Assembly: GCA_035578155.1 (NCBI GenBank)
Contig: JAPWDM010000021.1
Coordinates: forward strand, 496,001 to 560,000
Origin: Brachynemurus nebulosus
Lineage: Eukaryota > Arthropoda > Insecta > Neuroptera > Myrmeleontidae
Length of the DNA: 64,000 bases
Direction of reading: 5' to 3'
In this document: one piece after another, positions 37,603 to 49,369 of the stretch
Numbering within the stretch: the stretch's first letter is position 1
How the letters are laid out: the number at the start of each line of letters is the position of its first letter
The notes under the pieces: model-generated
What the model saw: the letters and a program-made list of their open reading frames with translations, nothing else
What the model was told of the DNA's origin: nothing
Databases searched by the model: none
Translations under genes and position numbers: made by a program

Positions 37603-39805
37603 TACTTGTAAAATATTATTATTAGAATATTGTTTTGTTATTGACAGAATTTCATCATTTGATTTCTTCTTTGTATCTTTTATGTATTGTTTTAATTTGT
37701 CGTAATCAAAAATATATTCGTCTTGATGAGTATCCAAGATTGTTTTTGTTGGGGATAACATTTCTTCGATTGGCATTTTCGTATTTGTATATTTTAACAT
37801 TGACGTTTGTTGTTGTTTATAATCATCTGCTTTTCTAATATCGGTATCTAATATAATTCTTTTCAAATCTAATTTATTTGAATTTTCTGTTGTATCCGTT
37901 GAGCCTGTTGAAGTTCTTGATCGTTTTATCTTGCGTTTTCTGTTGTCTTGATTTGCATTTTTTTCGGAGCGTTCTTTGTTTATTTCAATGGATGTAGCAT
38001 TTGGATCTTCATCACTAATAAAGTCAGATGATTTTTCTTTATCTAGTTCTTCTTCAATATATTCGGTTTCTATCATTTGTATTTCTTCACTTGTTTCTGA
38101 TTTAGATGTACTTGGTATATTTTCTTCGGCGGAATTGATACATTTTTCGTTCATGATAGACATGTTCGATGTTGATTCTTTATGTTGTAATTCGGTAGTC
38201 ATTGTAAGATTACCTTCATCATTAACATTTTCTTCAATGGTGAGTGGACAATTATTTTGTGGCCTATGTTATGACATCTGAAGCATTTTTCTTGAGCAAA
38301 ATCAATAAAAAATCTGTAATCGTCATCTTCATAGTTGATTAAGAAAGATGCTGGTAGTATGCTTTCTTCAGTAATGTCGGCGTAAACTTGTCGATTGAAA
38401 CTCGATATGTGTTTAAATTTATCGATATTCATGCCGGCATTCATGAACGTTATGTTGGAGGCCAATTCAAGTTTTAAACCATTGATAAGAGCAGTTTCTA
38501 TTTCGCTATGTGGGACAATTGGGCTGCCCCCAGATATAATAATACGTTTTGCTGTTGATATTAGTCGCCTTATTGGTATATTTTGATTGCAAACTACTAT
38601 GTGGTCATATTTGTTTATTACTTCATCCACTGTTTGTTTCGAGTTAAGAAAAACACTGATACGATTGTGAGAAATTCTTTCTCTGAATAATATTTTTTCT
38701 GGTCCTATTAGATTTCCTAATACAGTAATATATTCTTTAATTAGGATCCCTGGGAATGGGGATAAAATAATTGCTTGTTCTTTCTTAGGAAAATTTGGGT
38801 TGGCCATACTGTTTTGAGATGCTATTTCTGCAAAAGTTTTTGGTTTTCCACTGCTTGTTGGTAACATGTTTTGTGCGAAGATGTTGACAGGTTTGACTGT
38901 AGTTGATGTTTTGATTTGACTGTTTTGAGTTTGTTGTTGTATTTTATTTGACATATTAGATTTAGCTTGAGGATTAGTTGATTTTTGATTAGTTGTATTT
39001 ATACTATTTAAATTATCCATTTTAGTGTGAACAGTAATAATTATATTAAATATTTTAATTAATGCCCACTACCGCTTGTATTTGCAGTAGCGAGCTGTGT
39101 TTTTTTTATATCACTTGTTTATTTAAATTAATTGGTGTTTTCAAAAAATTATATAACAGATATGTGTAATAATTAAAAACACTCGCACAACAATTACACG
39201 TCTGCACTAGTCAATATCCTAATCCTTTCTCAAATAATTATTTCTAACAATAAATATCATAAATTAAAATGTAATTGTATTTTTTCTTAATTCGTAACCA
39301 TTTACTTAATAATTTTTTAATAAGTATCTGACTTTTCTTAGATAGGTATGTAAATAATAAAACTATCAAAACCATTTTTTAATTAAAAAAATTAAGAATT
39401 TTATTTATTATAAATTATAATTATATGCAAGTACCGGAATGATAATTTTTATAAAAACATTCAAAATAGAAAATATTTTCGCATCTTGCACAGTTGATAA
39501 ATGATGATTTTGTACACCAACATTATCATTTGAAACGATTTGGGATTCCCTTTAACATAAATAATTAACAGTAAATTTTAATTGCTACAAACTTTTCATT
39601 GTGACTAGGGTACAAATTTTGATCTGACTGTAAAAATACCTGAAGGTAACGCCTAACGGTAAATCTACTGAATAGCCCCTTATTACAAGCACACAAATAT
39701 TTTACAATTACATTTTAATTTATGATATTTATTGTTAGAAATAATTATTTATTTTTGAAATTTATTAATTTTAATATTTAATTAACAAAATAAAAAAAAA
39801 ATTAC

Positions 39806-39893
39806 TTGAAGTCGGAATCGAACCCGTGCCCTCGTTGCCACTATGACAGCTTACCATAGAGATACCCCGCTATCGACTGAGCTACGGTAACTG
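39806..39893 (-). other. tRNA-like segment, inverted copy in the right arm
   Basis: Reverse complement of 30585-30671 with one or two substitutions. The B box lies at 39814-39824. Having the same pol III-like promoter in both arms means that any transcripts would run toward each other through the element. Confidence 0.6.
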
Positions 39894-39934
39894 TTGATTT
39901 GAGATTCAAATATCTCATATATAAATATACAGTA

Positions 39935-40793
39935 AGGTAAAAGACCCGGTAATTGACCCTGGCCCAGTTTCTGAACTTTTCAACTTTGTTATAAATTAAT
40001 AAAAAAACTATATTTTAAATAAGAAAAAAAATAAATTCTTAATTTAAAGTAATCTATTCTGTGTCTAATGAACAGCAATTTAAAAAGTTTAGAATATATT
40101 AACTAAATAAAAAAAAATTTTTAAGTTTAAAATGTGTGTAAACACTATTTTTTTGGTAGTTTCTTAACAGTTTATGTTACAAAGTACTCATTTTGATTTG
40201 TGCAATATTCATCATGTAAGTATGAAAACTTAATTAAAAATATATGAGCAGGTTAATATTTGTTTAAAATTTATTTTAAAATATTTATAAAATACCTTAG
40301 AATGATTTTTATTATTGAAATATGAGGGTCAATTACTAGGCTCACTTCTAAAGTGGTATGGCCCAGTTAAATTCTAACCAGTTTTTGTTAGTTATTTTGT
40401 TATTTATAGTTATCTTCGATTAGTTTTTGTTATTTTTCATAACGTATTACATTAAACATTCATTTTTATCAATAAAAAATTATTTATAAATTAAATTTTA
40501 AAAAACTGTATTTTTAAATTTAAGGATCAGAAACTAGGCCACTGTCAGGGTCAGAAACTGTCACATGAGAAATTTTGAAGGTCAGAAACTGGGTCCTTTT
40601 TGTCAATTTTTAAAACATTAATTTAAATTATTAATTCAATTCAAATAATTATTTTACTTGTATGGCTTTATTTTGAAAGCCATAAACTAGTTGATAAAAT
40701 TATTAATTGTCTCTTAAGTTGAAACTTATATTTATTACTGTCGTTTAACCTCAGCCGTCACTCTTAAAAGGTCAGAAACTAGGCCCGTTACCT
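39935..40793. mobile_element. TA-flanked miniature element, 859 bp, in the right arm
   Basis: TA at 39933-39934 and 40794-40795. The ends read AGGTAA...TTACCT, with subterminal GACCCGG and GGCCCG and repeated internal phrases such as GGTCAGAAACTAGGCC. Removing it restores perfect pairing of the two arms of the host element. No coding capacity. The Tc1/mariner superfamily is inferred from the TA duplication. Confidence 0.85.
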
Positions 40794-42537
40794 TAAATGA
40801 AGCTAGAAACTTAAAAGCGTTTTTCTCGAAATTGACTGGCCAATGGGTCTTTATATTTTCACAATTGATTAATCTTCTAAGGGACTATAATCCTGCGAAA
40901 TCCCATCCCAAAGTCAATTTCCGAGGTCGTGCCCTCTCCTTGTTAGTACTAAGAACAAAGCAGGGGTACAAAATGTCAGCAGAATAATACGCGGTGGTCA
41001 CGTTGAAGAAATTCACAAACCCAATGTGGTTTTAGACTATACTAAATACATGAGAGGCGTCGATCGAGCAGACCATTACGCTGCTTCTTATTGCTTTTTG
41101 CGGAAAAGCCTTCAATGGTGGCGAAAGTTGTTCTTTTGGGGATTGAAGATTTGTGCAGTTAATTCTTACATTTTATATAAATATGCAAAGAAAAAACGAA
41201 TAACCCTTAAATCGTTTACAATTTGTTCAGAAGTTAGTTATACAACTAAGAGGTGATTTTGATTGAAAAGGAAACCCCAGGGACAACATAACACGTCTGA
41301 AATGGAAAAGCGACTTGATGGAAAACTGCATATTTTACGTTCTGGAAACAAAAAAGATTGCCGGGTATGTTCCAATAGGAAACAAGTTGGAGGACGTAAA
41401 CCAACTACAACATATTGCTCAATATGTCCTGATAATCCTTCACCACACCTAGGGGATTGTTTTGAAAAATTTCATACCATGAAAAATTATAAAAATTAAT
41501 TCATACATGTAGGTTCACCAATAAAGTACTTCAGTCAATATCTTGAGTTTTATTCTTCACGTTTACAGGTATTTATATATCTCTTTCTTGTTATGAACGT
41601 AATGCAATAATTTGACCGAAATACGTCGATCCGCTGGTATATAGTATAAAAATTTTTATCGAGCGTTAAGAGTTAGTTTAGATTTTGTAACATTTTTACG
41701 CATTTTGTAACTGCATGCATGAGAATTGCATTGAAATCCAGTGTTTGTCGTCGAAGTTGTTAATTTTTGTAATTGTATTATTTTTGTTTAAATAAAAAAT
41801 AAACTAAATAATTTATTTACTCATTTAAAGATATATTATGGTTTATTGTGAAGGTAACGATGGTTTTGTCCCAAATGCATCGTTGATTTTTGCTTCGCAC
41901 TCAAAATCTGTCGATTATCACAACATGAATGCTGATACTTTTAAAAAATGGATTGTCGAAAAAGTTATCCCAAATTTACCGCCAAAAACAGTAATTATTA
42001 TGGAGAATGCAACGTACCATTCGAAACTATTAAAAAAACGCCCAACTTCGAATTGGACAAAATTAGAAATTAAAGAATATTTAATGAAAAATAATGTAGC
42101 CTTTGAAACAGATATGCTTAGAATGGAGTTACTACAATTAGCTAATGAAAAAGTAACCCAGGAGAAGAAATATAAAATAGACGAAATTATTAAAAGAGCA
42201 CGGACACAAAATTTTAAGACTGCTTCCACACCACCCACAATTTAATCCCATAGAAATGATATGGGGCAATGCAAAAGATTATTATAATAAAAATATTGAT
42301 CGAGAAGGGTTTGGCAACGCACACGTGCTGAATATGTGGCAGGAAGCACTAGACAGGATTAATAAAGAAACATGGCAAAACTGTGTCAGGCATGCTGAAG
42401 ATGCTATGCTTGAATGGTGGAATATAATTAAAAAATATGATGATATTCAGCCACCTGTCATTATATCAGTAAGTCAGTCCTCTGATGAGGATAGCGATGA
42501 TTCTGTTTTTTTTAGTGAAGATGAGGATAACTATTAA

Positions 42538-44083
42538 GAAGGGGATATTTGCAGTATCAAAAAAATACTTCGACACTATCGCTATAGAGTTGCTTCTTCT
42601 CCAATCAAACATATCTATAGAAATTACAAATTGCAATAGCAATTTTTTGTAATGTAAAATCTGAAAACAATAATGAATAGTTTGAACTATCAAAAAAACT
42701 TTATACAAATTTTTTTAAGAGAAAAATAAAAATAATAAAATCGACTTTAAAATAAAAATACTGAAAAGTATGAATTAATTACGCCATAATTTTCAAAATT
42801 AACTTAGTTATTAACTTATAAATAAATTTTCCAGAAACTTAAATCACTAGTCAAAGTAAAAAAAAAAAAAAAAAACAGCACTAGGTTAAGATGTGAACGA
42901 ATTTCTTTACCAGCCCATATTTTTCAATGAAATATGAAACATACTGTAAAACTGTTTAATATTTCAGTATTGTTGACACTTTATTGTTAATTCCAAGTAA
43001 TATCTAACAATCAAACGTAATAGATTTCAAACTGTTGACAGATACTCCAGTTACTATATATTAATGTTAAAATGTAAATGTTTTTACCGCTAGTATTAGG
43101 TGTCCGTTGGTAATGTTGGGGAATATTAAAGGAACCTAACTTTTAGTAACCATTACTTAAGCGAATTACACTATGATACGCGAATAAATAAATGGGAATA
43201 ATATTTCCAAATAGGATAAGTTCGCCCATTCGCGTACATTCGACGGATCTCCTTTATAAAAAATTTGAAAATAAGTATACTAACACACTAATAAACTCAA
43301 AAGTCATTTCTGCCAATACCTCAATGCATAAGAGGCACACACACATAGACAAGAGTTTTTTATGCGCAGTCCTTCGTGTTTAGAAAAAATAGTTAATCTC
43401 AGCTGTGCAACAAAGGAGTACGGACGTGCGAAATTTTAGTAAAAAAAAAATAGTGAGCAGCAGCGCGTTTCACGGTAATTGTTTTATGTGAAATTTAGGA
43501 TACATATTTGTTTTTAGACCTTAACAATGAAGAAAGAAATAAAAATAATAATGAATTTGTTTGATTTTTTTATTATTAACAGTTAGAACAAGGTGGACGT
43601 GAATTACTACACCAAATTTATAAATCTTCCACGTTGCGTCCGCAATGAACGCGAACTGGTCTATCTATCTTTTAGTTGGTTGTTTATTTTTATGTGATGA
43701 AATATGAAAGAAACATTGGGTTTGTTTATTTTAACATTATTATTACACATATTGTAATGACCAATTTGCGTCCACATTATTATAATTGTAGAAAAAGATA
43801 CAGATGTCGATAATCACACTTGGACGCAAACTATACCTTTAGTAGATACTATATAGTAGATTGCGTCCATCTTTTAATTAAATACAAATAAGAGCGTAAA
43901 TACATTTTTTTTTATTTTGCTTGCAAAAATAATTTAAAATGTATGGTAAATTGATTAAGACTTGAGTTTAGAAGTCTATTTCATTAGTACGTTACGGTGT
44001 TTTAACGGTGTTTTCATAGTACGTTACTTCAATTATTTTATATATAACATATTAATTATATAAATATATCTTGTTTCTCTTAG
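42538..44083. other. Spacer without a recognised gene
   Basis: AT-rich, with A-runs near 42860 and 43440. I see short scattered phrases such as TGCGTCC recurring between 43630 and 43870, but no convincing gene, terminal repeat or RNA gene. Confidence 0.4.
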
Positions 44084-44409
44084 AATAAGCCTATGGAATG
44101 TGACAAAGAAACTATCTCACCACCGTGGTGCCGCGACTAGTGAACCGCAGACAGTTCAACCGCGACAATTCAACCCCGACAGTCCAACCGACGACAGATC
44201 AACCTAACTACAGATTGACTGACGACAGATCAACCGACGACAATTCAACCTAATCACATTTTAACTGAAGACAATTTAACCGTTATACAATCTATTAACT
44301 AATAAGAACAAAATTATTTGAATTTCACCTAATAATGAAATTTGCCTCCCTTGAGGCTTGATACTAAATAAGTATTTATGTAGCCTCAAGGGCGACTCTT
44401 TACACAATT

Positions 44410-45188
44410 AAGGATATAGTATTTGGTTGGGTTGTGTTGGGTTTGGTTGAATTCGATTAATTTAGGTGTTGTTTGGTTAGGTTAGTCTGTTAAGTTGTAT
44501 TTGGTTACGTTAGGTTGGGTTTGTTTATAATTTGCTGAATTCGGTTGGTTTCGGCTGGTTTTGGTTGGGTTAGGTCGGATTTGTTTACAATTTGTTAATT
44601 TCGGTTACTTCACGTTGGGTTTGGTTAGGTTTATATATAATTTATTGAGTTCAGTTAGTTTAGGTTGAGTTTGATCAGTTAGGTTTTATTTGGTTGTGTT
44701 TGGTTAGATTAGGTTGGGTTTGTTTATAATTTGTTGAGTTCGGTTAGTTTAGGCTAGTTTTGGTTAGGTTAGGTTGGGTTTGTTTATAATTTATTGAGTT
44801 CGGTTAGTTCAGGTTGGGTTTGGTTATATTAGGTTGTTTTATATTAGGTTAGGATGAGTTTGTTTATAATCTGTTGAATTCAGTGAGCTCAGACTGGTTT
44901 TGGTTAGGTTAGGTTGGGTTTGTTTATAATTTACTGAGTTGGGTTGATTCAGGTTCGGTTTGGTTACGTTAGGTTGTATTAGGTTAGGTTAGGTTTATTT
45001 ATAATTTATTGAATTCGGTTAGTTTAGGTTGGGTTTGGTTAAGTCAGGTTTTATTTGGTTAAGTTGTGTTTGGTTAGGTTAGGTTGCTTTTATTTATGAT
45101 TTGTTGAGTTTGATTAGTTTAGGTTGGGTTTGGTTAGGTTAGATTTGTTTATAATTTATTGAGTTGGGTTAGTTCAGGTTGGATTTAG

Positions 45189-45190
<2 letters not shown>
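44410..45190. repeat. TTAGG-rich minisatellite, units of about 100 bp
   Basis: About eight diverged copies of a unit combining GGTTAGGTTAGGTTGGGTTT, TTTATAATTTGTTGAGTT and CGGTTAGTTTAGG. The GGTTA/TTAGG content resembles the insect telomere repeat (TTAGG)n, but the array is degenerate and lies inside a transposon. Confidence 0.9.

Positions 45191-45191
<1 letters not shown>

Positions 45192-45278
<87 letters not shown>
45192..45278. repeat. (TA)n microsatellite
   Basis: An uninterrupted run of TA, about 43 units, adjoining the minisatellite at the inner edge of the right arm of the 1,350 bp element. Confidence 0.97.
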
Positions 45279-45280
<2 letters not shown>

Positions 45281-47789
45281 TGTTAAGCAGTTAAAATGTC
45301 CTGTGGTTTAACTGTTCTTCGGTTCAAGTGTCATTTAGTTAAACTGTCGTGAGGTTGAATTGTTATCGGCTAATCTGTCGTTAGGTTGAATTGTCGTCGG
45401 TTGATCCGTCGTCGGTCGAACTGTAGCGGTTTAACTATCGCGGTTGAACTGTCCGCGGTTTACTTGTTACAGAACCCACCACCGTCGACTCGAAAAGTTT
45501 TAGAATGGCTACACAACATTTCTAACGAAATAAGTGCTACGTGTTCTTCTGTAGAATCCAATTCATCAACACTGCAAAGCCCACCAAGTTCATTACATAG
45601 TTGCATAGGCACACTGCGTGGAGAAAATGTTTATAATCTGCTCAAAACAACAGTAAAAGGGCAATTAGTTTTGGCACACTATGAGAAAAAGAAAAGATTA
45701 GACAGCAAAAAACAGCGGGATTTAACCCATTGCATTGTTGAGCACTTTATTGGAAGGAAAATCAAAATGACATACAAGGATATGGAACAGTGGTCAAATG
45801 CCAAAGAAGAATATTTTCGAACGGAAAAAGCAGTAAATTAATTTTATTTCTCATATCATTTTTCTAAAATGATTTTATTGCTTGGTGAATTTGCAGGGTT
45901 TCGAACCAGTTTTTTTTCGTCCCATTTCAAAACAGAAAGGAATTTCCGTTGTAATTACAGAAAAGTCGATTATTTTTGGTTTTCAATTTTAAGTAAAATT
46001 TAATAACTTTTTATCAGTTGTATATACATACTTAATATATCTATTTTCTTACTTCCTAAAAATTGTAATACATTCATATTTTATATTTAGTTTTGTTAAA
46101 ATTGATTTTTAATGTTATTGTTTATTTTCCAAAAGTACAATTTTAAAATTTGTATTTGAAGGTTATAAAATAAAATTTAACAGCAAATTTCAAATCCAGC
46201 TTAAACAATAACGACATAAGATTCGATTAACGATTTTTGAAAACAACAAATTATTCCAGTCAACGATTTTGCCACTTTATTGTTACCGTTTGGTTCAAAG
46301 CCCTGGTTTACATTTGAAACAATTTTGTTATAGGTATGCACACTTAAATTTGTATCCTTATTATTTAAATTTATTTCTATAGGAAACTTACTTTTAACCC
46401 AGAAAGGCGGGAAAAAGAAATCTGACCGGAAAATTGCATGCTCGATGGTGCAATTCTGAACAATCTTCAAGCTCTCAAAAAGTAGATAGTATAGACGACT
46501 CCGAATGTGAAGAAATATCGCAAACTAATAAAGGTAGGAATTTTTAATTAATTATAGTATCTGAAATTGTAAGAATATACTTACATTTTTAGACGAATTT
46601 TACGAAAAAAAAAAAAAAATGTTGTTTAATAAATAATTGTACACCCTGGTCAACTGTTCGAAGCTACTGGCAACAAACAAGAAACATAAGAACATCACAA
46701 TTAGCGAAAGACACAAAAATTCCGTTAGCAACGCTGTTAGAAGAATGGCCACGTTTTAATGATCCAAATGGATACGAATTAGTAAGAAACTTTTTAAATG
46801 TAGTTTGATGAATCAAACTGATAGATACATTTTGTTGCTTTTTTGCAGATTGATATCAATTTTCAAACATTGCATCCAGGCAAAGGAAACCTTTTATTTC
46901 TAAAATATAGCGATTTTCTTAATGGAATTGTACCATGTTTTCAACTAGAAATTAAATATAAAGCATCAAAGGAACTCTTAAAGCTTTTGAACAGCGAGGA
47001 GATATTAAAAGGTTAGTTTGAGATAGATAGTTAAAGATAAGTTGTGTTCGTATTGTAACAAAATTTTGTTTTATTTTTTAGATTTTAAAGATTGTATCAT
47101 AAGTTTACTTTTACATGTTGTTCTGCCATCGATCCGGTTAAGTAAAACCCATAAACCAACTATAGTCAATGCATAAGAAGATTTTATTTTACATATTCAT
47201 ATGGCTAATGATTTAATTCCAAAAATTAAGCAATTACAAAATGAATTTGCCGCACGTAAGGAAAAATTACAGCCAAAAATTATTGTAGCAGGACCTAAAT
47301 TAGAGAATACGAATTTTATGTTTTTTGTGACGAGATAAAATACAAATTGTGTACATTTAATAAGTGTACTGATGTAATTATAAAGTTATGCCATATGTAT
47401 AAAGTTGAATATTCTATGAAAAGTAAATTATTCAAGGAAAATTTAAAACCCAAGTTTCATAATCTTGTACATTATCCAAATATAATAAGGAAACTTGGTC
47501 CCATAAAGCTCTTATGGTGCTTCAGATTTGAAGCAGAACATCGTATCCATATAAACATTATGCGCAGAGTATCACATCCAGGTTCAATATTCCACTGACA
47601 CTTTGTACTAACTTTGTATTTTTTTCAACAAGAATATATATTAAGTGCTGTAAAAACAGATAACTTGCGAAAGGAAATCTACTTTGATTATTTACGTCTA
47701 AATGGAGATGATCTCAATTTATATACTAAAACTAATATAATACAGTTACTATATAATATAATACTAGAAAAATTCAAAGATTTTTGACA

Positions 47790-49331
47790 AGACCGACACT
47801 TTATCTTGCAAACAGATTGTAATGCGCTAATCTGGTTATTTAACACACCTCAAAAATTCAATAAAGTATCACGTTAGATATTAAAATTATCTCGCTTTAA
47901 CTTTACACCACAACATATTCGTGGAAAAGATAACGGTATATCCGACATTTTATCACGACTTTTTGATGAAAATAATTTTAATCAACCCGATAATTTAAAG
48001 TCTGACCTCCATATTGAACACTCTCTAAATATTGCCTGTACTGTAGATCCAAACTCATGTTCACCTTCTGATCTACCTTACACTAATTCATTACAAACTA
48101 TCAATAATTTGACCACAAATCAATATGGATTTTATTCTGTCAAATTATCACAGAAGAATGACCCTTTCTGTAATAACATTTATCAATCAATTAAAAATAA
48201 CATAAATGTTAAAAATTATTGCATTAAGGACGGTCTTCTTATGCATATTACAGGCAAAAGAAAACTTAAACGAATTGTACTATCACTATCACTTGTTCAA
48301 TATGTACTAAACTATTTTCATGATAGTAAGTTTAGTTCACATAAAGGTATTTAACAAACCTATCGTGATATTTCAAAATTATTCTATTTAAAAAATTTAT
48401 ACAATATTGTGAAGAATTACGTCAATCCGTATCGAATTTGTCAAACTTGCAAGCCATACAACGAAACTAATCTAATACAACCTCATAAAGAAAAATCCCC
48501 AAATATATGGGGAAAACTATATATAGATATTTCCGGCCCTCATATATTGAATAAAAGTGGTTCTTATAAATATATTTTCGTACTTTTAGATGATAAAACC
48601 AAGTATGCAATTGCGAAGCCAATAAAGAAAACAAACGCTCAGACTATCATCAATGTCTTACACAACATCTTCTTGGAATATGGGTATCCAGACATTTGTA
48701 TCTCTGACAATGGTTCCTGCTTCAAATCGTCAGCTTTCCAGAAGTACTTGTTCGACAACAGCATTAAATGTTACTACACTTCGCCATACCATCCTCAGTC
48801 AAATAAAGTCGAACGGATAAATTATAACATTAAGTATAAATTAGCCTCTATACTTAAACAGTACGCTAGGAACCATAACGTTTGGTCTGAACTTTTACCA
48901 TATGTAATGTTTGCTTATAATAATTCTTACAATATCGCAATTAAAACAACACCTAGCCTATTGTTTCTTAAAAGAAATCTTAAATTTCCTTTGATCTGAT
49001 ACATAATATATTTGATCTCATCAATTACGAAAAACCATTAAATAATAATCAGTTAAATAAAATTATAGATAAAATTAACAAGATCAAAAGGAGAAAATTG
49101 CCTAACCTTCCAAAAAAATCTAAATTTAAAATTAATGACTTAGTTTTACTTAAAAGTTTCACAAATAGAACCACATTAACCAATGAAAACAAATTCTCAC
49201 CAAAGTTGACAGGTCCTTTAAGGATTATTAAATTTACATCTACTGCATCAGTTATCTTAAACGATCTACAAACCGTAAAAAAATATAGGGCCAATATTGT
49301 AAATTTGAGACCATATCGAACTCGTGATTAG
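47790..49331 (+). pseudogene. Ty3/gypsy-type retroelement pol, 3' part only
   Basis: The visible order is the RNase H end (LQTDCNALIWLF, QHIRGKDNGISDILSR), a linker, an HHCC integrase finger (two His near 48325-48345, CQTC near 48430) and the integrase core with YIDISGP, ISDNGSCF and NKVERIN holding the three catalytic acids. A chromodomain-less basic C-terminal segment (49098-49331: KFKINDLVLLKS, SPKLTGPLRIIKF) follows. The order RNase H then integrase defines Ty3/gypsy. Gag, protease and reverse transcriptase are absent, so the copy is 5'-truncated. In-frame stops occur near 47877 and 48354 and a frame change after 48999. It seems to have landed in or next to the gene at 44084-47790. Confidence 0.82.
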
Positions 49332-49369
49332 TTTCATACGCATTCGCTCATTTTCTCCACCCCCCAACA

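Larger units (their letters stand above)
34613..39020 (-). pseudogene. LINE ORF1 (Gag-like), split by the pogo insertion
   Basis: It starts at ATG 39020 with a Gln/Asn/Thr-rich N-terminus, followed by a folded region with ITVLGNLIGPEKIL and a Cys-x2-Cys-x4-His zinc knuckle (CFRCHNIGHK) near 38280 whose last Cys is lost at a frameshift (about 38210). The Ser/Glu/Lys-rich C-terminal half is 38202-37603. After removal of the pogo element (34747-37602) it continues (NNILQVYHLLDHLYP) to the stop at 34613. RNA binding and particle formation are the known roles of such proteins. Confidence 0.78.
30733..39231 (-). mobile_element. Full-length I-clade LINE with RNase H, interrupted by pogo
   Basis: An 8 bp duplication AAATAATT (30725-30732, 39232-39239) flanks it. 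On the minus strand it starts GAGAAAGGATTAGG and ends in a poly-A tail (poly-T at 30731-30752). Without the pogo insert it is about 5.6 kb: 5' leader (39231-39021), ORF1, ORF2 with endonuclease, reverse transcriptase and RNase H, and a short 3' leader. ORF1 and ORF2 overlap by 11 bases (34613-34623). RNase H after the reverse transcriptase places it near the I clade. Complete ends show that the inserted copy was full length. Confidence 0.9.
30394..40942. mobile_element. TTA-flanked element with long arms and tRNA-like boxes, host to a LINE
   Basis: TTA at 30391-30393 and 40943-40945 flanks ends that both read CAAGGAGAGGGCACGACC. Without the nested LINE and TA element it is about 1.2 kb: arms of about 385 bp (30394-30732 plus 39240-39280 on the left; 39703-39934 plus 40796-40942 on the right) around a loop of about 420 bp (39281-39702). 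A 3 bp TTA duplication suits a PIF/Harbinger-type miniature element. Each arm contains a tRNA-like promoter segment. No gene of its own is seen. Confidence 0.85.
44127..45476. mobile_element. Non-autonomous element, 1,350 bp, with 9 bp target duplication
   Basis: CACCACCGT repeats at 44118-44126 and 45477-45485. Inverted ends of 35 bp (GGTGCCGCGACTAGTGAACC against GGTTCTGTAACAAGTAAACC, then a shared ACAGTTCAACC) continue as arms of about 150 bp built from 13-16 bp units like CGACAATTCAACC. Between the arms are a TTAGG-rich minisatellite and a (TA)n tract. A 9 bp duplication is typical of Mutator-like elements. Removing it restores the host reading frame. Confidence 0.87.
44084..47790 (+). pseudogene. 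Decayed multi-exon gene of an uncharacterised insect family
   Basis: A TTCTCTTAG acceptor precedes the exon at 44084. Removing 44127-45476 and one duplication gives ISPPSTRKVLEWLHNIS in frame, leading into a 45486-45841 domain (GENVYNLLKTTVKGQLVLAH, IGRKIKMTYKDMEQW). Further exons: about 46397-46535 (GKLHARWCNSEQSS), 46592-46778 (LATLLEEWPRFNDPNGYEL), 46848-47011, and 47082 onward (FAARKEKLQPKIIVAGP), then LKPKFHNLVHYPNIIRKLGP and FRFEAEHR near 47450-47540. I recall similar domain orders in many aphid and ant hypothetical proteins. Several exon borders have good GT/AG sites, but stops and frameshifts show it is dead. Confidence 0.6.

Noticed and set aside
44410..45190. Chromosome end or telomere
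   Set aside because: The TTAGG-like phrases are degenerate, part of 100 bp units, and the array lies between the arms of an inserted element with unique DNA on both sides.
45386..45485. Coding start inside the right arm of the 1,350 bp element
   Set aside because: The upstream codons belong to the transposon arm. Removing the element shows that the exon continues from 44084-44126 instead.
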